A DNA stretch of 64,000 bases from DASSUW01 sp963759375 (GTDB lineage: Bacteria > Actinomycetota > Thermoleophilia > Solirubrobacterales > Solirubrobacteraceae). Below, one piece after another: positions 19,399-29,413 of the stretch; positions within the stretch are counted from its first letter, which is position 1; the number at the start of each line of letters is the position of its first letter. The position numbers and the translations under genes were made by a program. The notes beneath the pieces are model-generated. The model was not told where the DNA came from. It ran no database searches and worked only from the letters and a program-made list of their open reading frames with translations. The stretch covers positions 496,001 through 560,000 of the forward strand of contig CAVWYY010000001.1 of the NCBI GenBank assembly GCA_963759375.1, read 5' to 3'.

Positions 19399-19874
19399 GC
19401 CGGCACCGCGTCGAACAGCGACGCAGGAACGCGCTCGGTCACGACGGCGAGCTCGCGCGAGAAGCTCATGATCCGGTACGTGCGCTCGAATACCGGCGAG
19501 CCCTCGTCGACGCCGAGCGCAGCGGCATCGTCCGCCGTCGCCGTGTCCTCGACGTACGGGCCCAGCTCGCGCCGGGTCTCGAGCCGGGCGTCGCGCAGGA
19601 CGGAGCCGATCGGCGCGTCGCCGTCGAGCAGGGCGGTGCGTGCCGCCTCTGGCAGGCGGTCGACGGCGAGCACGGACCGCGCGCGCAGGAGCGGCCGGCC
19701 GTCGGCGGCGAGGCGCAGGACGGCGGTGCGGCGGAGGGACCGGGGTCGCGCGCCGTCGACGGCGTTGGTGACGGTCTCGACCGCGACCGGCGAGCGGAAC
19801 GACGCCTCGAGCAGCGCGGTGACGCTGCCGTCGGTCGTCAGGAGCATCCGCAGGGGAAGGGAGGGGAGGATCAT
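19395..19874 (-). CDS. Chorismate pyruvate-lyase-like protein (UbiC/DUF98 fold)
   Basis: 159 residues. The pattern LLTTDGSVTALLEA, then LLRARSVLAVDRLP, PIGSVLRDARLETRRE, and the last strands RTYRIMSFSRELAVVTERVP match the small UbiC-like lyases, where the arginine before the first strand and the glutamate in the xTExxP position form the active site. Such enzymes convert chorismate to 4-hydroxybenzoate and pyruvate. It is first in the overlapping trio with DAHP synthase and an MFS transporter. Family assignment is by fold pattern at low similarity, so a different chorismate-binding activity is possible. Confidence 0.72.
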   Translation of the reverse strand: MILPSLPLRMLLTTDGSVTALLEASFRSPVAVETVTNAVDGARPRSLRRTAVLRLAADGRPLLRARSVLAVDRLPEAARTALLDGDAPIGSVLRDARLETRRELGPYVEDTATADDAAALGVDEGSPVFERTYRIMSFSRELAVVTERVPASLFDAVPA

Positions 19875-19917
19875 GGTCAGAACGGACCTCCCGGGTCGGA
19901 TGTTTATTCCCCCGCGA

Positions 19918-20658
19918 TCAGCCGTAGCGCAGGACGACGTCCTCGGCCGCGTGGTCGCTGACGCCGGTCTCGACCAGCTCCATCCACATCCGCGCGGAGA
20001 CCGGCTCGAAACCGGCGGCCAGCACGTAGTCGATGTTCTCGCGGCCCTCGGGCGCGGTGCCGACGTCGCGGAGCTGCGCGAGCAGACGGCCGGCGGCGAC
20101 GTCCCTGCCGTGCTCCCGGCCCTTCGGGACGTTGAAGTCGCCGGTCAGCAAGACCGGCGTCGGCGCGGCCAGTGCGCGGCGGACGACCGCCGCGATCTGC
20201 GGCACCTTGAGGTCGCCGTCCGCGGACGTGTGCGTGGTCAGGATCGTGAGGTCGCGGCCGGCCACACGGTCGCGGAGCCGCGCACGGATCCACATGCGCA
20301 GCTCGCCGTACTGGCGCCAGTTCCGCCGCCCGGCGCGCAGGCCGTGGCCGACGCCGCGCAGGTGCGAGAGCGCGTAGTAGCTGCTGCGGCGGGAGACGAC
20401 CTCGTAGCGGTCGGGGATGACGAGGGCGTTGCCGAGCCCGGGCCGGCGGCGCTGCAGGACCGTCGCCGTGCCCCCGCCGCGGCGCAGTGCCTTGGCCTGG
20501 ACGTCACCGACCTCCTGCAGCGCGAGCAGCGGCGCCTCGGGGCCGCCGGCAAACGCCTCGCGGTAGAACGGCAGCTCGAGGAACGCCTCCTGCGGCGTCG
20601 TGATGCGCGGGTTGCCCGCGGCGCAGTTGAACGTGACCACTCGGATGTCGGGCGCCAT
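19918..20658 (-). CDS. Endonuclease/exonuclease/phosphatase (EEP) family protein
   Basis: 246 residues with the EEP metal-dependent phosphoesterase layout: VTFNCAAGNPRITTP at the start, LLALQEVGD (catalytic Glu), ILTTHTSADGDLKVPQ, VLLTGDFNVPKGREHG and the C-terminal ENIDYVLAAG and GVSDHAAEDV with the catalytic Asp-His. It could cleave DNA, a phospholipid or a phosphate ester; the substrate is not evident. No signal peptide. Its ATG overlaps the arginase-like stop (TGATG), so the two are co-translated, and the lyase-DAHPS-MFS set follows after 43 bp. Confidence 0.87.
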   Translation of the reverse strand: MAPDIRVVTFNCAAGNPRITTPQEAFLELPFYREAFAGGPEAPLLALQEVGDVQAKALRRGGGTATVLQRRRPGLGNALVIPDRYEVVSRRSSYYALSHLRGVGHGLRAGRRNWRQYGELRMWIRARLRDRVAGRDLTILTTHTSADGDLKVPQIAAVVRRALAAPTPVLLTGDFNVPKGREHGRDVAAGRLLAQLRDVGTAPEGRENIDYVLAAGFEPVSARMWMELVETGVSDHAAEDVVLRYG

Positions 20659-21506
20659 CAGGCGCAGGCTACGGCGGCCAGCGCCTCGGCGAGTGCCGCG
20701 GTGGTCGAGCCGTCCGCGGCTCCGTGCAGCGGGTTGTGCTCGGTGACGGTGAGCGCCACCACGCGCGGGTCGGCCAGCAGCACATCCAGCACCGCGCGCG
20801 CGGCGGCGAAAGACAGGCCGATGTTGTGCCCGGTGTTCTCGGAGAGCGGGAGGTCGACGAAGTCGACGACGTCGACGTCGAAGTGCACGAGCAGCCGCTC
20901 GTGCCCCAGCGCCGCGAGCGCGCGCCGCGCGGCGGCGGCCGGGTCCGCCGCCACGTCCGCCATCGGGACGGTGGGCAGGACCGTGCGGCGCTCGGCCTCG
21001 GTCATCTGCGTCGCATCGGCCGCCAGCAGCACGATGTCGTCCGGCGCGATCCGCGCGACGGCGGCCACGTCCGGGTGGGTGCCCGGCAGCGACAGCATGT
21101 GCGCCACGCCCATCCAGTCGAGCGTGCCGCCGGGCACGGTCTCGGGCGTGTTCAGGTCCGGGTGCATGTCGAAGTACACGAGCCCGGCCGGAGCCGCCGC
21201 GGCGACCACCCCGAGCTCGACGGTGCAGTCGCCGCCGAGCACCAGCGCCCGCCGGCCTCCGGCCAGCGCCCGCCGCACGATGTCCCGCACCTCGCCGGCC
21301 GCGGCCACTACCCCGTCCGCGTTCTGCGCTCGGCGATGGTCGCGGTCGGGCGCCCAGCGCCGCAGCGTCGTGTCGCCGAGGTCGACGGCATCGGGCAAGC
21401 GCTCCAGCAGTCCGGCGGCGCGCAGCGCCTCCGGCGCGCGCTCCTGGCCGGGCGCGTGCGCGCCCATGCTCGTAGGGGCTCCGATTACCGCAACGGCCGT
21501 CACCAC
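20658..21506 (-). CDS. Ureohydrolase (arginase/agmatinase) superfamily protein
   Basis: 282 residues. Mn-binding motifs are present in order: LVLGGDCTVELGV, VYFDMHPDLNTPE and LLVHFDVDVVDFVD. The first motif has Cys where the classical GGDHS supplies a histidine ligand, so one metal site is altered. Members hydrolyse guanidino or related C-N bonds; the substrate here is unclear. GTG/ATG choice is simple: the listed ATG at 21506 gives the conserved opening AVIGAPTSMGAHAPGQERAP. It leads a leftward set overlapping the EEP gene. Confidence 0.85.
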   Translation of the reverse strand: MVTAVAVIGAPTSMGAHAPGQERAPEALRAAGLLERLPDAVDLGDTTLRRWAPDRDHRRAQNADGVVAAAGEVRDIVRRALAGGRRALVLGGDCTVELGVVAAAAPAGLVYFDMHPDLNTPETVPGGTLDWMGVAHMLSLPGTHPDVAAVARIAPDDIVLLAADATQMTEAERRTVLPTVPMADVAADPAAAARRALAALGHERLLVHFDVDVVDFVDLPLSENTGHNIGLSFAAARAVLDVLLADPRVVALTVTEHNPLHGAADGSTTAALAEALAAVACA

Positions 21507-21514
21507 CGTCGATC

Positions 21515-21742
21515 TTACACCGGTGACTTCCGCAGGAGTCGGCGGGCGAGGACGACGGGCGGCAGGACGATCGCCGCGAGGATGACGAGCGGGATCGCCA
21601 GCAAGGCCGCGGGCAGGACGACGAACAGCAGCAGCCCGGGCACCACCATCGCGGACACCGGCAGCAGCAGGATGCCCAGGCCGGTGCTCAGCTCGAGGAG
21701 CTCGTCGAGCGTCCGGCGGTCGGCGGTGTTCTTGTCGGTCAC
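21515..21742 (-). CDS. Small two-helix membrane protein, 75 aa
   Basis: A polar N-terminus (MTDKNTADRRTLDELLELST) precedes two long hydrophobic segments (LLPVSAMVVPGLLLFVVLP and LLAIPLVILAAIVLPPVVLA) and a basic end (RRLLRKSPV). It lies 8 bp upstream of the arginase-like gene on the same strand and may lead that operon. No known family was recognised. The CAP gene starts 37 bp away on the other strand. Confidence 0.65.
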   Translation of the reverse strand: MTDKNTADRRTLDELLELSTGLGILLLPVSAMVVPGLLLFVVLPAALLAIPLVILAAIVLPPVVLARRLLRKSPV

Positions 21743-21779
21743 GGTGACCTCCTTCGTCGCGGCTTCAAGAGGAAGACGC

Positions 21780-22700
21780 GTGAGCGAGCGCCGATGTGAC
21801 AGCCTCTGCGGCCGGGGGAACGTGCTCGGCCTGCGCCGTACACATCATCTGATCGTCCTGGCGGCCGTGCTCGGCCTGCTCGTGGCGCCCAGCGCGGCGC
21901 GCGCGACGGGCGACTGCGTGCCCGGCGCCTGGCCGGCCGCGCAGGCCACGCCAGCGTCCGAGGTCGTCCGGCTGGTCAACCAGCACCGCGCGTCGATCGG
22001 CCTCGGCCCGCTGCTCGTGTCGCCGACGCTGACCCGGGCCGCGGTGTGGAAGTCGCGGCACATGGCCGCGTACAACTACATCGCCCACGACGACCCGGCG
22101 CCACCGGTGGCCCGCACGTGGATCGACCGCGTCCACACCTGCGCGTACCCGTTGAACGCGTACGCCGGCGAGAACATCGCGATCGGCGCCAGGACGCCGA
22201 ACGAGGTCATGGCGGGGTGGCTCAACTCGCAGGGCCACCGCGAGAACATCGAGTCGCCGCAGTTCACCGCCATCGGCGTCGGCGTCGCCGGCTCCGGCAG
22301 CAGGCTGTCGTGGACGCAGGACTTCGGCTCGGTCGCCGACGCGGGCTCGGCGCTGCCGCCCCCGCCGCCGGCGCCGCCGCCGCCCCCGCCGCCGAGCACC
22401 TCGCCGGCGGGGCCGATGACCGTCGTCGCCGGCCGCTGCCGGCGCGCGAAGCCGTCGCGGCGCGCGGTGTCGTGCCGGGTCCGCGTGAGCGCGCTCGTCG
22501 GCTCGCCGCGCCTGCGCGCCCGGCTCGTTCGCCACGGCCGCACGGTCGCGCGCGGGTCGCTGCGCGTGCGCGTCCCCGGCACCGTGCGCGTCCGGCTCGC
22601 GGGCAAGCGCAAGCTGCGCGCGGGCCGCTACCGCCTCGCCGTCCGCCTCGGCTCGGTCTCCGCGCGGTCCGCCGTGCGCCTCAGGCCCGCGCGACACTGA
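21780..22700 (+). CDS. Secreted CAP-domain (SCP/PR-1-like) protein
   Basis: About 306 residues. GTG 21780 is chosen because AGAGGAAG precedes it; GTG 21822 would give a cleaner signal peptide (LIVLAAVLGLLVAPSAARA). The CAP domain follows: VVRLVNQHRASIGLGPLL, HMAAYNYIAHDDP, YAGENIAIGARTPNEVMAGW and SQGHRENIESPQFTAIGVG, matching the two histidines and two glutamates of the family. A proline-rich linker (PPPPPAPPPPPPP) leads to a basic C-terminal domain with repeated Arg/Val strands. Likely exported and cell-surface associated; the role is unknown. Confidence 0.9.
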   Translation: MSERRCDSLCGRGNVLGLRRTHHLIVLAAVLGLLVAPSAARATGDCVPGAWPAAQATPASEVVRLVNQHRASIGLGPLLVSPTLTRAAVWKSRHMAAYNYIAHDDPAPPVARTWIDRVHTCAYPLNAYAGENIAIGARTPNEVMAGWLNSQGHRENIESPQFTAIGVGVAGSGSRLSWTQDFGSVADAGSALPPPPPAPPPPPPPSTSPAGPMTVVAGRCRRAKPSRRAVSCRVRVSALVGSPRLRARLVRHGRTVARGSLRVRVPGTVRVRLAGKRKLRAGRYRLAVRLGSVSARSAVRLRPARH

Positions 22701-22757
22701 AGTGCCGAGGGGCGTGAAGCGGCTCGCGGAGGCGGTGTCTGCCACCCTTCGTTGACG

Positions 22758-24446
22758 ATGGCGATCGAGCAGACGACCCCCACGTTCATCCGCGCCGAGA
22801 CGTTCCCCGACCTCGGCGACGAGGTCATGTTCCCGCGCATGTCCGAGAAGAAGATCGCGAAGCTCGCCGAGATGGGCACGCGCCGGTCGTTCGCGCCCGG
22901 CGAGACGCTGTACGAGCAGGGCGTCCGCGACGCGCCGTTCATGGTCATCGAACGCGGGCACGTGCGGTTGCTCAACCGCAAGCCGGGCAAGGACATCTGG
23001 GTCGCCGAGGCCGACGCCGGCACGTTCCTCGGCGACATCGCCACGTTCACCGGCGAGCCGGCGATCGCCGAGGCCGTCGCCGACGAGCCGACCGACGTGA
23101 TCTCCTTCTCGCGCCCCAAGCTGCGGCGGATGCTGGCCGCGTGGCCGGAGATGGCCGAGCTCGTCCTGCGCACGATGATGGCGCGGCGCGAGTGGCACGT
23201 GGCGAACGGCTACGGCGTCATGCGGCTGATCGCCGCCCGCGGCTCGCGGCGCGCGTTCGAGGTGCGCGACCTGCTCGAGCGCAACCTCATCCCGGTCCGC
23301 TGGTACGACGTCGACACCGACGACGAGAGCACTGCCATGCTCGACTGGCTGCGGATCCCGCGCGAGGAGACACCGGTGCTCGTCCGCAACACGTCGGTGC
23401 TGCGCAACCCGTCGGCCGCGCAGGTCGCGCGCGACCTCGGGCTGCGCGCCGACGTCGACGGCGAGCGGTACGACCTTGTGGTGCTGGGCGGCGGCCCCGC
23501 CGGGCTGGCCGCCGCGGTGTACGGCGGGTCCGAGGGCTTGCGCACGCTGGTCGCCGAGGCGTGGGCGCCCGGCGGCCAGGCCGGCACGAGCACGCGGATC
23601 GAGAACTACCTCGGCTTCCCGACCGGCATCACCGGCACCGAGCTGACCCGCAAGGCGACGCTCCAGGCGCGGCGGTTCGACGCGGTGCTGTCGAGCTTCC
23701 ACCGCGCGGTCGAGCTCGCGCGCGGGCCTGAGGGGCTCGTGCGCATCGACCTCGACGACGGCCAGTACGCGCTCGCTCGCACGGTCGTCGTGGCCACCGG
23801 CGCGCGCTGGCGCACGCTCTCCGCCGAAGGAGCCGAGCGGTTCGCCGGCGCCGGCATCTACTACGCGGCGATGGCGACCGACGCCGAGCGCTGCCGCGGC
23901 GAGGACGTGATCGTGGTCGGCGGCGGCAACTCGGCCGGCCAGGCGGCGGTGCACCTCTCGAACGGCGCACGCAGCGTCCGCGTGGTCGTCCGCAGCGACG
24001 GCCTGGCGGCGACGATGTCGCGCTACCTGCTCGAGCGCCTCGAGTCGCGCCCGAACATCGAGATCGTCACCGGCACCGAGATCAGCGCCGTCCACGGCGA
24101 CGACGGGCTCGAGCACGCCGACCTGCGCGATCGCGCCGACGGCAGCGTCGAGCGCGTGCCGGTGTCGGCGATATTCGTGATGATCGGCGCCGAGCCGTGT
24201 ACCGAGGCGGTGCACATGATGCTCGAGCTCGACGAGGCGGGCTACATCCGCTGCGGCGAGGGCGCGGCGAACTGCGACGGCCCGAATCGCTGGCGGGAGA
24301 GCGGCCGGCCGCCGCACATGCTGGAGACGGTGTGGCCCGGCGTGTTCGCGGCGGGCGACGTGCGCGCCGGGGCGACCAAGCGGGTCGCGGGTGCGGTGGG
24401 CGACGGCGCGCTTGCCGTGCGCTTCGCCCACCAGGTCCTCGGTTGA
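22758..24446 (+). CDS. Cyclic-nucleotide-binding-like / thioredoxin-reductase-like fusion flavoprotein
   Basis: 563 residues in three parts. Residues 30-140 are a CRP-type cupin (FAPGETLYEQGVRDAPFMVI), but the phosphate-binding arginine is absent (GDIATFTGEPAIAEAVA). Residues 150-225 look like a glutaredoxin fold without active cysteines (DLLERNLIPVRWYDVDTDDE, ETPVLVRN). The rest is a TrxR-like FAD/NAD reductase: VVLGGGPAGLAAAVYGGSEG, GGQAGTSTRIENYLGFPTG, VVGGGNSAGQAAVHLS and VFAAGDVRAGATKRVAGAVG. The CxxC redox pair of thioredoxin reductase is replaced by YYAA. It may transfer electrons to a separate partner. ATG 22758 is preferred over TTG 22752. Confidence 0.9.
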   Translation: MAIEQTTPTFIRAETFPDLGDEVMFPRMSEKKIAKLAEMGTRRSFAPGETLYEQGVRDAPFMVIERGHVRLLNRKPGKDIWVAEADAGTFLGDIATFTGEPAIAEAVADEPTDVISFSRPKLRRMLAAWPEMAELVLRTMMARREWHVANGYGVMRLIAARGSRRAFEVRDLLERNLIPVRWYDVDTDDESTAMLDWLRIPREETPVLVRNTSVLRNPSAAQVARDLGLRADVDGERYDLVVLGGGPAGLAAAVYGGSEGLRTLVAEAWAPGGQAGTSTRIENYLGFPTGITGTELTRKATLQARRFDAVLSSFHRAVELARGPEGLVRIDLDDGQYALARTVVVATGARWRTLSAEGAERFAGAGIYYAAMATDAERCRGEDVIVVGGGNSAGQAAVHLSNGARSVRVVVRSDGLAATMSRYLLERLESRPNIEIVTGTEISAVHGDDGLEHADLRDRADGSVERVPVSAIFVMIGAEPCTEAVHMMLELDEAGYIRCGEGAANCDGPNRWRESGRPPHMLETVWPGVFAAGDVRAGATKRVAGAVGDGALAVRFAHQVLG

Positions 24447-24480
24447 CACGGCACTGCGCGATCGAATAGACCTGACACCC

Positions 24481-24964
24481 ATGGTGTGCCCGCGGAAGGC
24501 GGTGGCGGCCACGGGTGCCGCGCTCACAGCAAGTCTCTGCCTGGCGACGGCCGCGCTCGGTCTCCCGCCGTTCACCACCGCGCCGAAGTCGGCGCCGGGG
24601 AGCGGAGGCCAGGTGCAGCTCTCGAACAACCGGACCGGCTGCCACGCGACGTTCGACCGCTTCGTCTTCACGGCGCGCTTCGGCACGCCGAGCTACCGCG
24701 TGCGGTACGTGCGCAAGATCATCGCGGACGGCTCCGGCGCCACCGTGAACCTGCAGGGCAGCAAGCGCCTGCGCGTGATCGTCCGCGACGCCCGCGGGCA
24801 CACGCAGGGCGGCACGAACCTGCTGCGCAACGTCATCACGCCCCACTGCCCGAACCTGCGGCAGGTCAAGGTCGCCGGCGACTTCGAGGGCATCGTGACG
24901 TTCGGGCTCGGGCTGCGCCGCAAGACGGGCTTCCGCGTCTTCCGGCTCACCGCTCCCACCCGGC

Positions 24965-24987
<23 letters not shown>
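24481..24987 (+). CDS. Secreted AMIN-like domain protein
   Basis: 168 residues: a signal peptide (AATGAALTASLCLATAALG), then a beta-rich domain beginning QVQLSNNRTGCHATFDRFVF and ending in the AMIN-like strand pair FRVFRLTAPTRLVVDVAH. Similar domains bind peptidoglycan or envelope partners in actinobacteria. It carries two cysteines that may form a disulphide. The amidase start TTG lies inside its last codons, so the two genes overlap by 23 bp. Confidence 0.8.
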
Positions 24988-26290
<1,303 letters not shown>

Positions 26291-26997
26291 GCGGCTCTCG
26301 GGCCGCCAGCGCGGGCCGCGCTCGCCGCGCCCCGAGGTGTCAAAGCGCAGACCGGCGATCACCGTGTAGGCGTGGCCGCCGTTGGCGTAGACCGTGATCC
26401 AGTCGCCGCGACCCCGCCGGCCCCACGACATGAAGCCGGTCGAGTCCAGCGGCGAGGCGAGCAGCCCGGCGCCGTGCATCGCGAACGAGACCGCGCCCGA
26501 GCAGTCGTAGCCGGAGTCGCGGAAGCGCCCGTGCCCGCCGCCGTAGCGGTACGGCTTGCGCGTGATCCGGTTGGCGGCGGCGATCGCGTCGACGACCTGC
26601 GGCGGAGCACCGGCCGGCGCGACCGCGGTACGCCCGTCGGCCGAGAGCGTCGCGCGCGGGAGCTCCTGCGCCGGCGCCACCGGTTGCGCGCGCCGCTTCA
26701 TCCCGCGCGCCTGCACGCGGGAGACGCGCCCGTCCACGCGCAGCTCCTCGGTGCGCTCGTAGCGGCGGACGCTGCGCCGCGTGCCGCGGCCGAACACGCC
26801 GTCGATGCTCGTCGGCTGTCCGAGCCGCGTGAGCAGCGACTGCAGCACGCGCACGTCGCCGCCGCGGTGCCCCAGGTGCAGAGTGCGGTCGCCGAACGAG
26901 GCCTGCGCGGGCGTGGCGGTGAGTATCAGGGGCGCTGCCAGCGCAAGGGCGCAGGCACTGCGCCATCGGCGCTTCCGAGCCATGGTTGGTGCTCCTT

Positions 26998-27134
26998 CCA
27001 GTCGCTTCCGAGGTGAGCTGACGGGCTCGCGCTGGAAGTCGCTGCGCTACGCCGGGCACTGCCGGCGATTCGCCCCTGGCGGACGGAAGTCCCCCGATGG
27101 TTCCCCCGGCCGGCCGGGCTCTGGGCCCGACCGG
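26998..27134 (-). promoter_or_regulatory. c-di-AMP (ydaO/yuaA-type) riboswitch upstream of the NlpC/P60 gene
   Basis: Read on the minus strand, the leader contains the conserved segments CGGGGGAACC and GGGGCGAATCG, and near its 3' end CCCGTCAGCTCACCTCGGA, which match the ydaO-yuaA consensus. The ends can pair as a P1 stem (CCGGTCG at 27134-27128 with CGACTGG at 27004-26998). It finishes just before the ribosome site AGGAG of the hydrolase gene. In this class c-di-AMP binding usually lowers expression of wall hydrolases. The fold was judged by eye. Confidence 0.8.
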
Positions 27135-27186
27135 TTCAACGGTCTATTTCGATCCAGAACGCAGCCGGACCGGGGGAGTTGCGGCG

Positions 27187-29319
27187 TTATGTAGCGCGCT
27201 TGGCGAGACGCGCCGCGGTGCGCAGGGAGTCGATCAGCAGGTCGCGATACGTCCGCGCCGTCTTCTCGTCGCCCTGGTCGATGGCGTCGCGCATGCCGGG
27301 CAGGAACTGCACGGCGTAGCCGGTCACCAGCCCGGGTGCGAACACCTGGTGCCGGAACCACGGCCGGCCGGGCAGGCCACGCCGGGTGGTCAGCGCGCGC
27401 TCCTGCTTCATGAGCGCGGCGTTGATCCTGGCGATCGCGCGGCTCGCCTTGCCGCCGTCGGTGTCACCCGCCGCCAGCAGTGCGTCGGCGCGCGCCTCGA
27501 GCGCCGACGACGCGTCGCCCCAGCCCTGCGCCGCCCGGGCGAGCCGGTTGAGGCGGACCTGCGCGGCGTCCGGGTTCTCCGCCTGGATCTGCTGGAGCTC
27601 CTCGACGTAGGAGCCGACCGCCGCCGCGTAGTCCGAGTAGTGGAACGGCAGCACGTCGGAGTTGGCCAGCCGCAGCGCCGCGGTGCCGACGAGCTTCGCC
27701 GAGCCCGCATGGCCGAGGTAGCCGGGGTCGAGGTGGTGCTCCATGTTGTACGTGTCGTCGTACGCCGAGTGGTACGTCCCGCTGCTCGCGGGAGCGGTGA
27801 ACCCGGCCTCGAACGATGGGATCCCGAGGTGGTCGAGGAACGCGGTGTAGTCGGAGCCGCTGCCGAGGCGGCCGACCTCCGGCGCCTCGCCGCCGCCCTT
27901 CCACGTGTCGTAGACGGGCGCGCCGGTGCGCGGGTCGTTCACCTGCTGCGTGGCCTGGACGATCGCGTCGTCGAGCTGCGGGACGCCGGAGGCGTCGAAG
28001 CTCGTGCCGCCCGCGCCGTCGAGGTTCGCGTACGCGACCGCGTTCTTGATCAGGTCGCGGCGGTTCTCCTCGGCGTACTCGGTCGAGCCGAACAGGCCGT
28101 ACTCCTCGCCGTCCCAGCCCGCGATGACGATCGTGCGGTCAGGCCGCCACCCCTGCTTGAGCGCGCGCCCGAGGTTGCGGCCGACCTCCATCATCGTCGT
28201 CCAGCCGCTGGTGTCGTCGCTCGTGCCGTAGGTCCAGCCGTCGTAGTGCGCGCCGAGCACGACCTTCTCGTCGGGCTTCGTCGCGCCGCGGACCGTGACC
28301 AGCACGTCGCGGACCGGCGTCTGGTCGTACGCGATGTCGAGCTTGAGGTGCACCTTCGTGCCGCCCGGCCCGACGTGGTACGTGAGCGGCTGCCCGCCCT
28401 GGAGCAGCCCGCCCTGGAACGCCTCCGGCGCCTCGGGCCCGGTGAGGGCCTCGAGCAGCGGCTGCGCCTCGCCGTACGAGATCGGCGTCGTCGGGATGCG
28501 CGGCAGGTCGTCCGCGTCCTCGGGCGCGAGCCGCGGCGTGCCGGGCACGGCCGGCTTGCCCGGCGTCAGCGGATCGCCCGGGTACTGGAAGATGTACTGG
28601 ATCGAGCCACGCTGGATCCCGTCCGCGGGACGCCACGGCCCTTTCGGGTACACGTCGCCCTTCTGGAAGCCGTCGTCCTCGGGATCCGAGTAGATCAACA
28701 GCCCCTTGGCGCCGCGCTTCTCGGCCTGCTGGGCCTTGACGCCGCGGAACGAGTTGCCGTAGCGCACGAGCACGATCTTGTCCTTGACGCTGACGCCGAG
28801 CTCCTCGAGCGCGGCGTAGTCGTCCGGCAGCCCGTAGTTCGCGTACACGACCTCGCCGGACACGTCACCGGACGGCGAGAACGCGTTGTAGCCCTCGACG
28901 ACGTCGTCGAAGTTCTTCTGCCACGGGAACCCGCCGTTCTCCTTGGTGGCGAGCTCGCGCCGGTACGGCGCGGTCATCGTCACGCTCACGTCGTTCGGGC
29001 TCGACGAGTAGACGCCGTACTGGCGCGTCGACACGTCGAGTCCGTACGAACGGAGCCGGTCGACCGAGTACTCGAACGAGCGCCGCGCGCCGGCCGTGCC
29101 GACGAGCTGCGGGCGCACGCTGAGCGCGCGGCTGGTCCGACCGATGACGTCCGCTCGGACGCCGTTCTGATACTGACCCTCGTACGCCTGCTGCTGCTCG
29201 GCGTGGCTGTCTGTGAAGCCGAGGATCGGCTGCTGGGCGCTCGCAGGTGCTGCGAAAGCGAGCGCCGCGCCGCAGATGACGGCAGCGCAAAGCCACCGTC
29301 CCGCCGACGGTCTGCTCAT
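27187..29319 (-). CDS. Secreted M28 peptidase with PA domain (glutamate-carboxypeptidase-like)
   Basis: 710 residues. ATG 29319 follows GGGAGG and opens a signal peptide (WLCAAVICGAALAFAAPASA). A protease-associated domain is inserted (GDVSGEVVYANYGLPDDYAA, AEKRGAKGLLIYSDPEDD). The M28 zinc site is visible in VVLGAHYDGWTYGTSDDTSG, the catalytic GWDGEEYGLFGSTEYAEE, ANLDGAGG and TYHSAYDD. A dimerisation-like helical region ends the protein. It resembles the PSMA/NAALADase type and would release C-terminal or N-terminal amino acids outside the cell. Divergent from a second M28 gene, with 94 bp between. Confidence 0.93.
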   Translation of the reverse strand: MSRPSAGRWLCAAVICGAALAFAAPASAQQPILGFTDSHAEQQQAYEGQYQNGVRADVIGRTSRALSVRPQLVGTAGARRSFEYSVDRLRSYGLDVSTRQYGVYSSSPNDVSVTMTAPYRRELATKENGGFPWQKNFDDVVEGYNAFSPSGDVSGEVVYANYGLPDDYAALEELGVSVKDKIVLVRYGNSFRGVKAQQAEKRGAKGLLIYSDPEDDGFQKGDVYPKGPWRPADGIQRGSIQYIFQYPGDPLTPGKPAVPGTPRLAPEDADDLPRIPTTPISYGEAQPLLEALTGPEAPEAFQGGLLQGGQPLTYHVGPGGTKVHLKLDIAYDQTPVRDVLVTVRGATKPDEKVVLGAHYDGWTYGTSDDTSGWTTMMEVGRNLGRALKQGWRPDRTIVIAGWDGEEYGLFGSTEYAEENRRDLIKNAVAYANLDGAGGTSFDASGVPQLDDAIVQATQQVNDPRTGAPVYDTWKGGGEAPEVGRLGSGSDYTAFLDHLGIPSFEAGFTAPASSGTYHSAYDDTYNMEHHLDPGYLGHAGSAKLVGTAALRLANSDVLPFHYSDYAAAVGSYVEELQQIQAENPDAAQVRLNRLARAAQGWGDASSALEARADALLAAGDTDGGKASRAIARINAALMKQERALTTRRGLPGRPWFRHQVFAPGLVTGYAVQFLPGMRDAIDQGDEKTARTYRDLLIDSLRTAARLAKRAT

Positions 29320-29413
29320 GGGGACCTCCCTTGCCCTAGGTCTCCCGGCGACCCTAGCAACGGCGTTACGCGTCGCGAGCCCGGGGGTACGCACTTCGCC
29401 GGGGAGGTTTCTC

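Noticed and set aside
22360..22400. GC-rich microsatellite-like tract
   Set aside because: It is the proline linker of the CAP protein, with codon variation.
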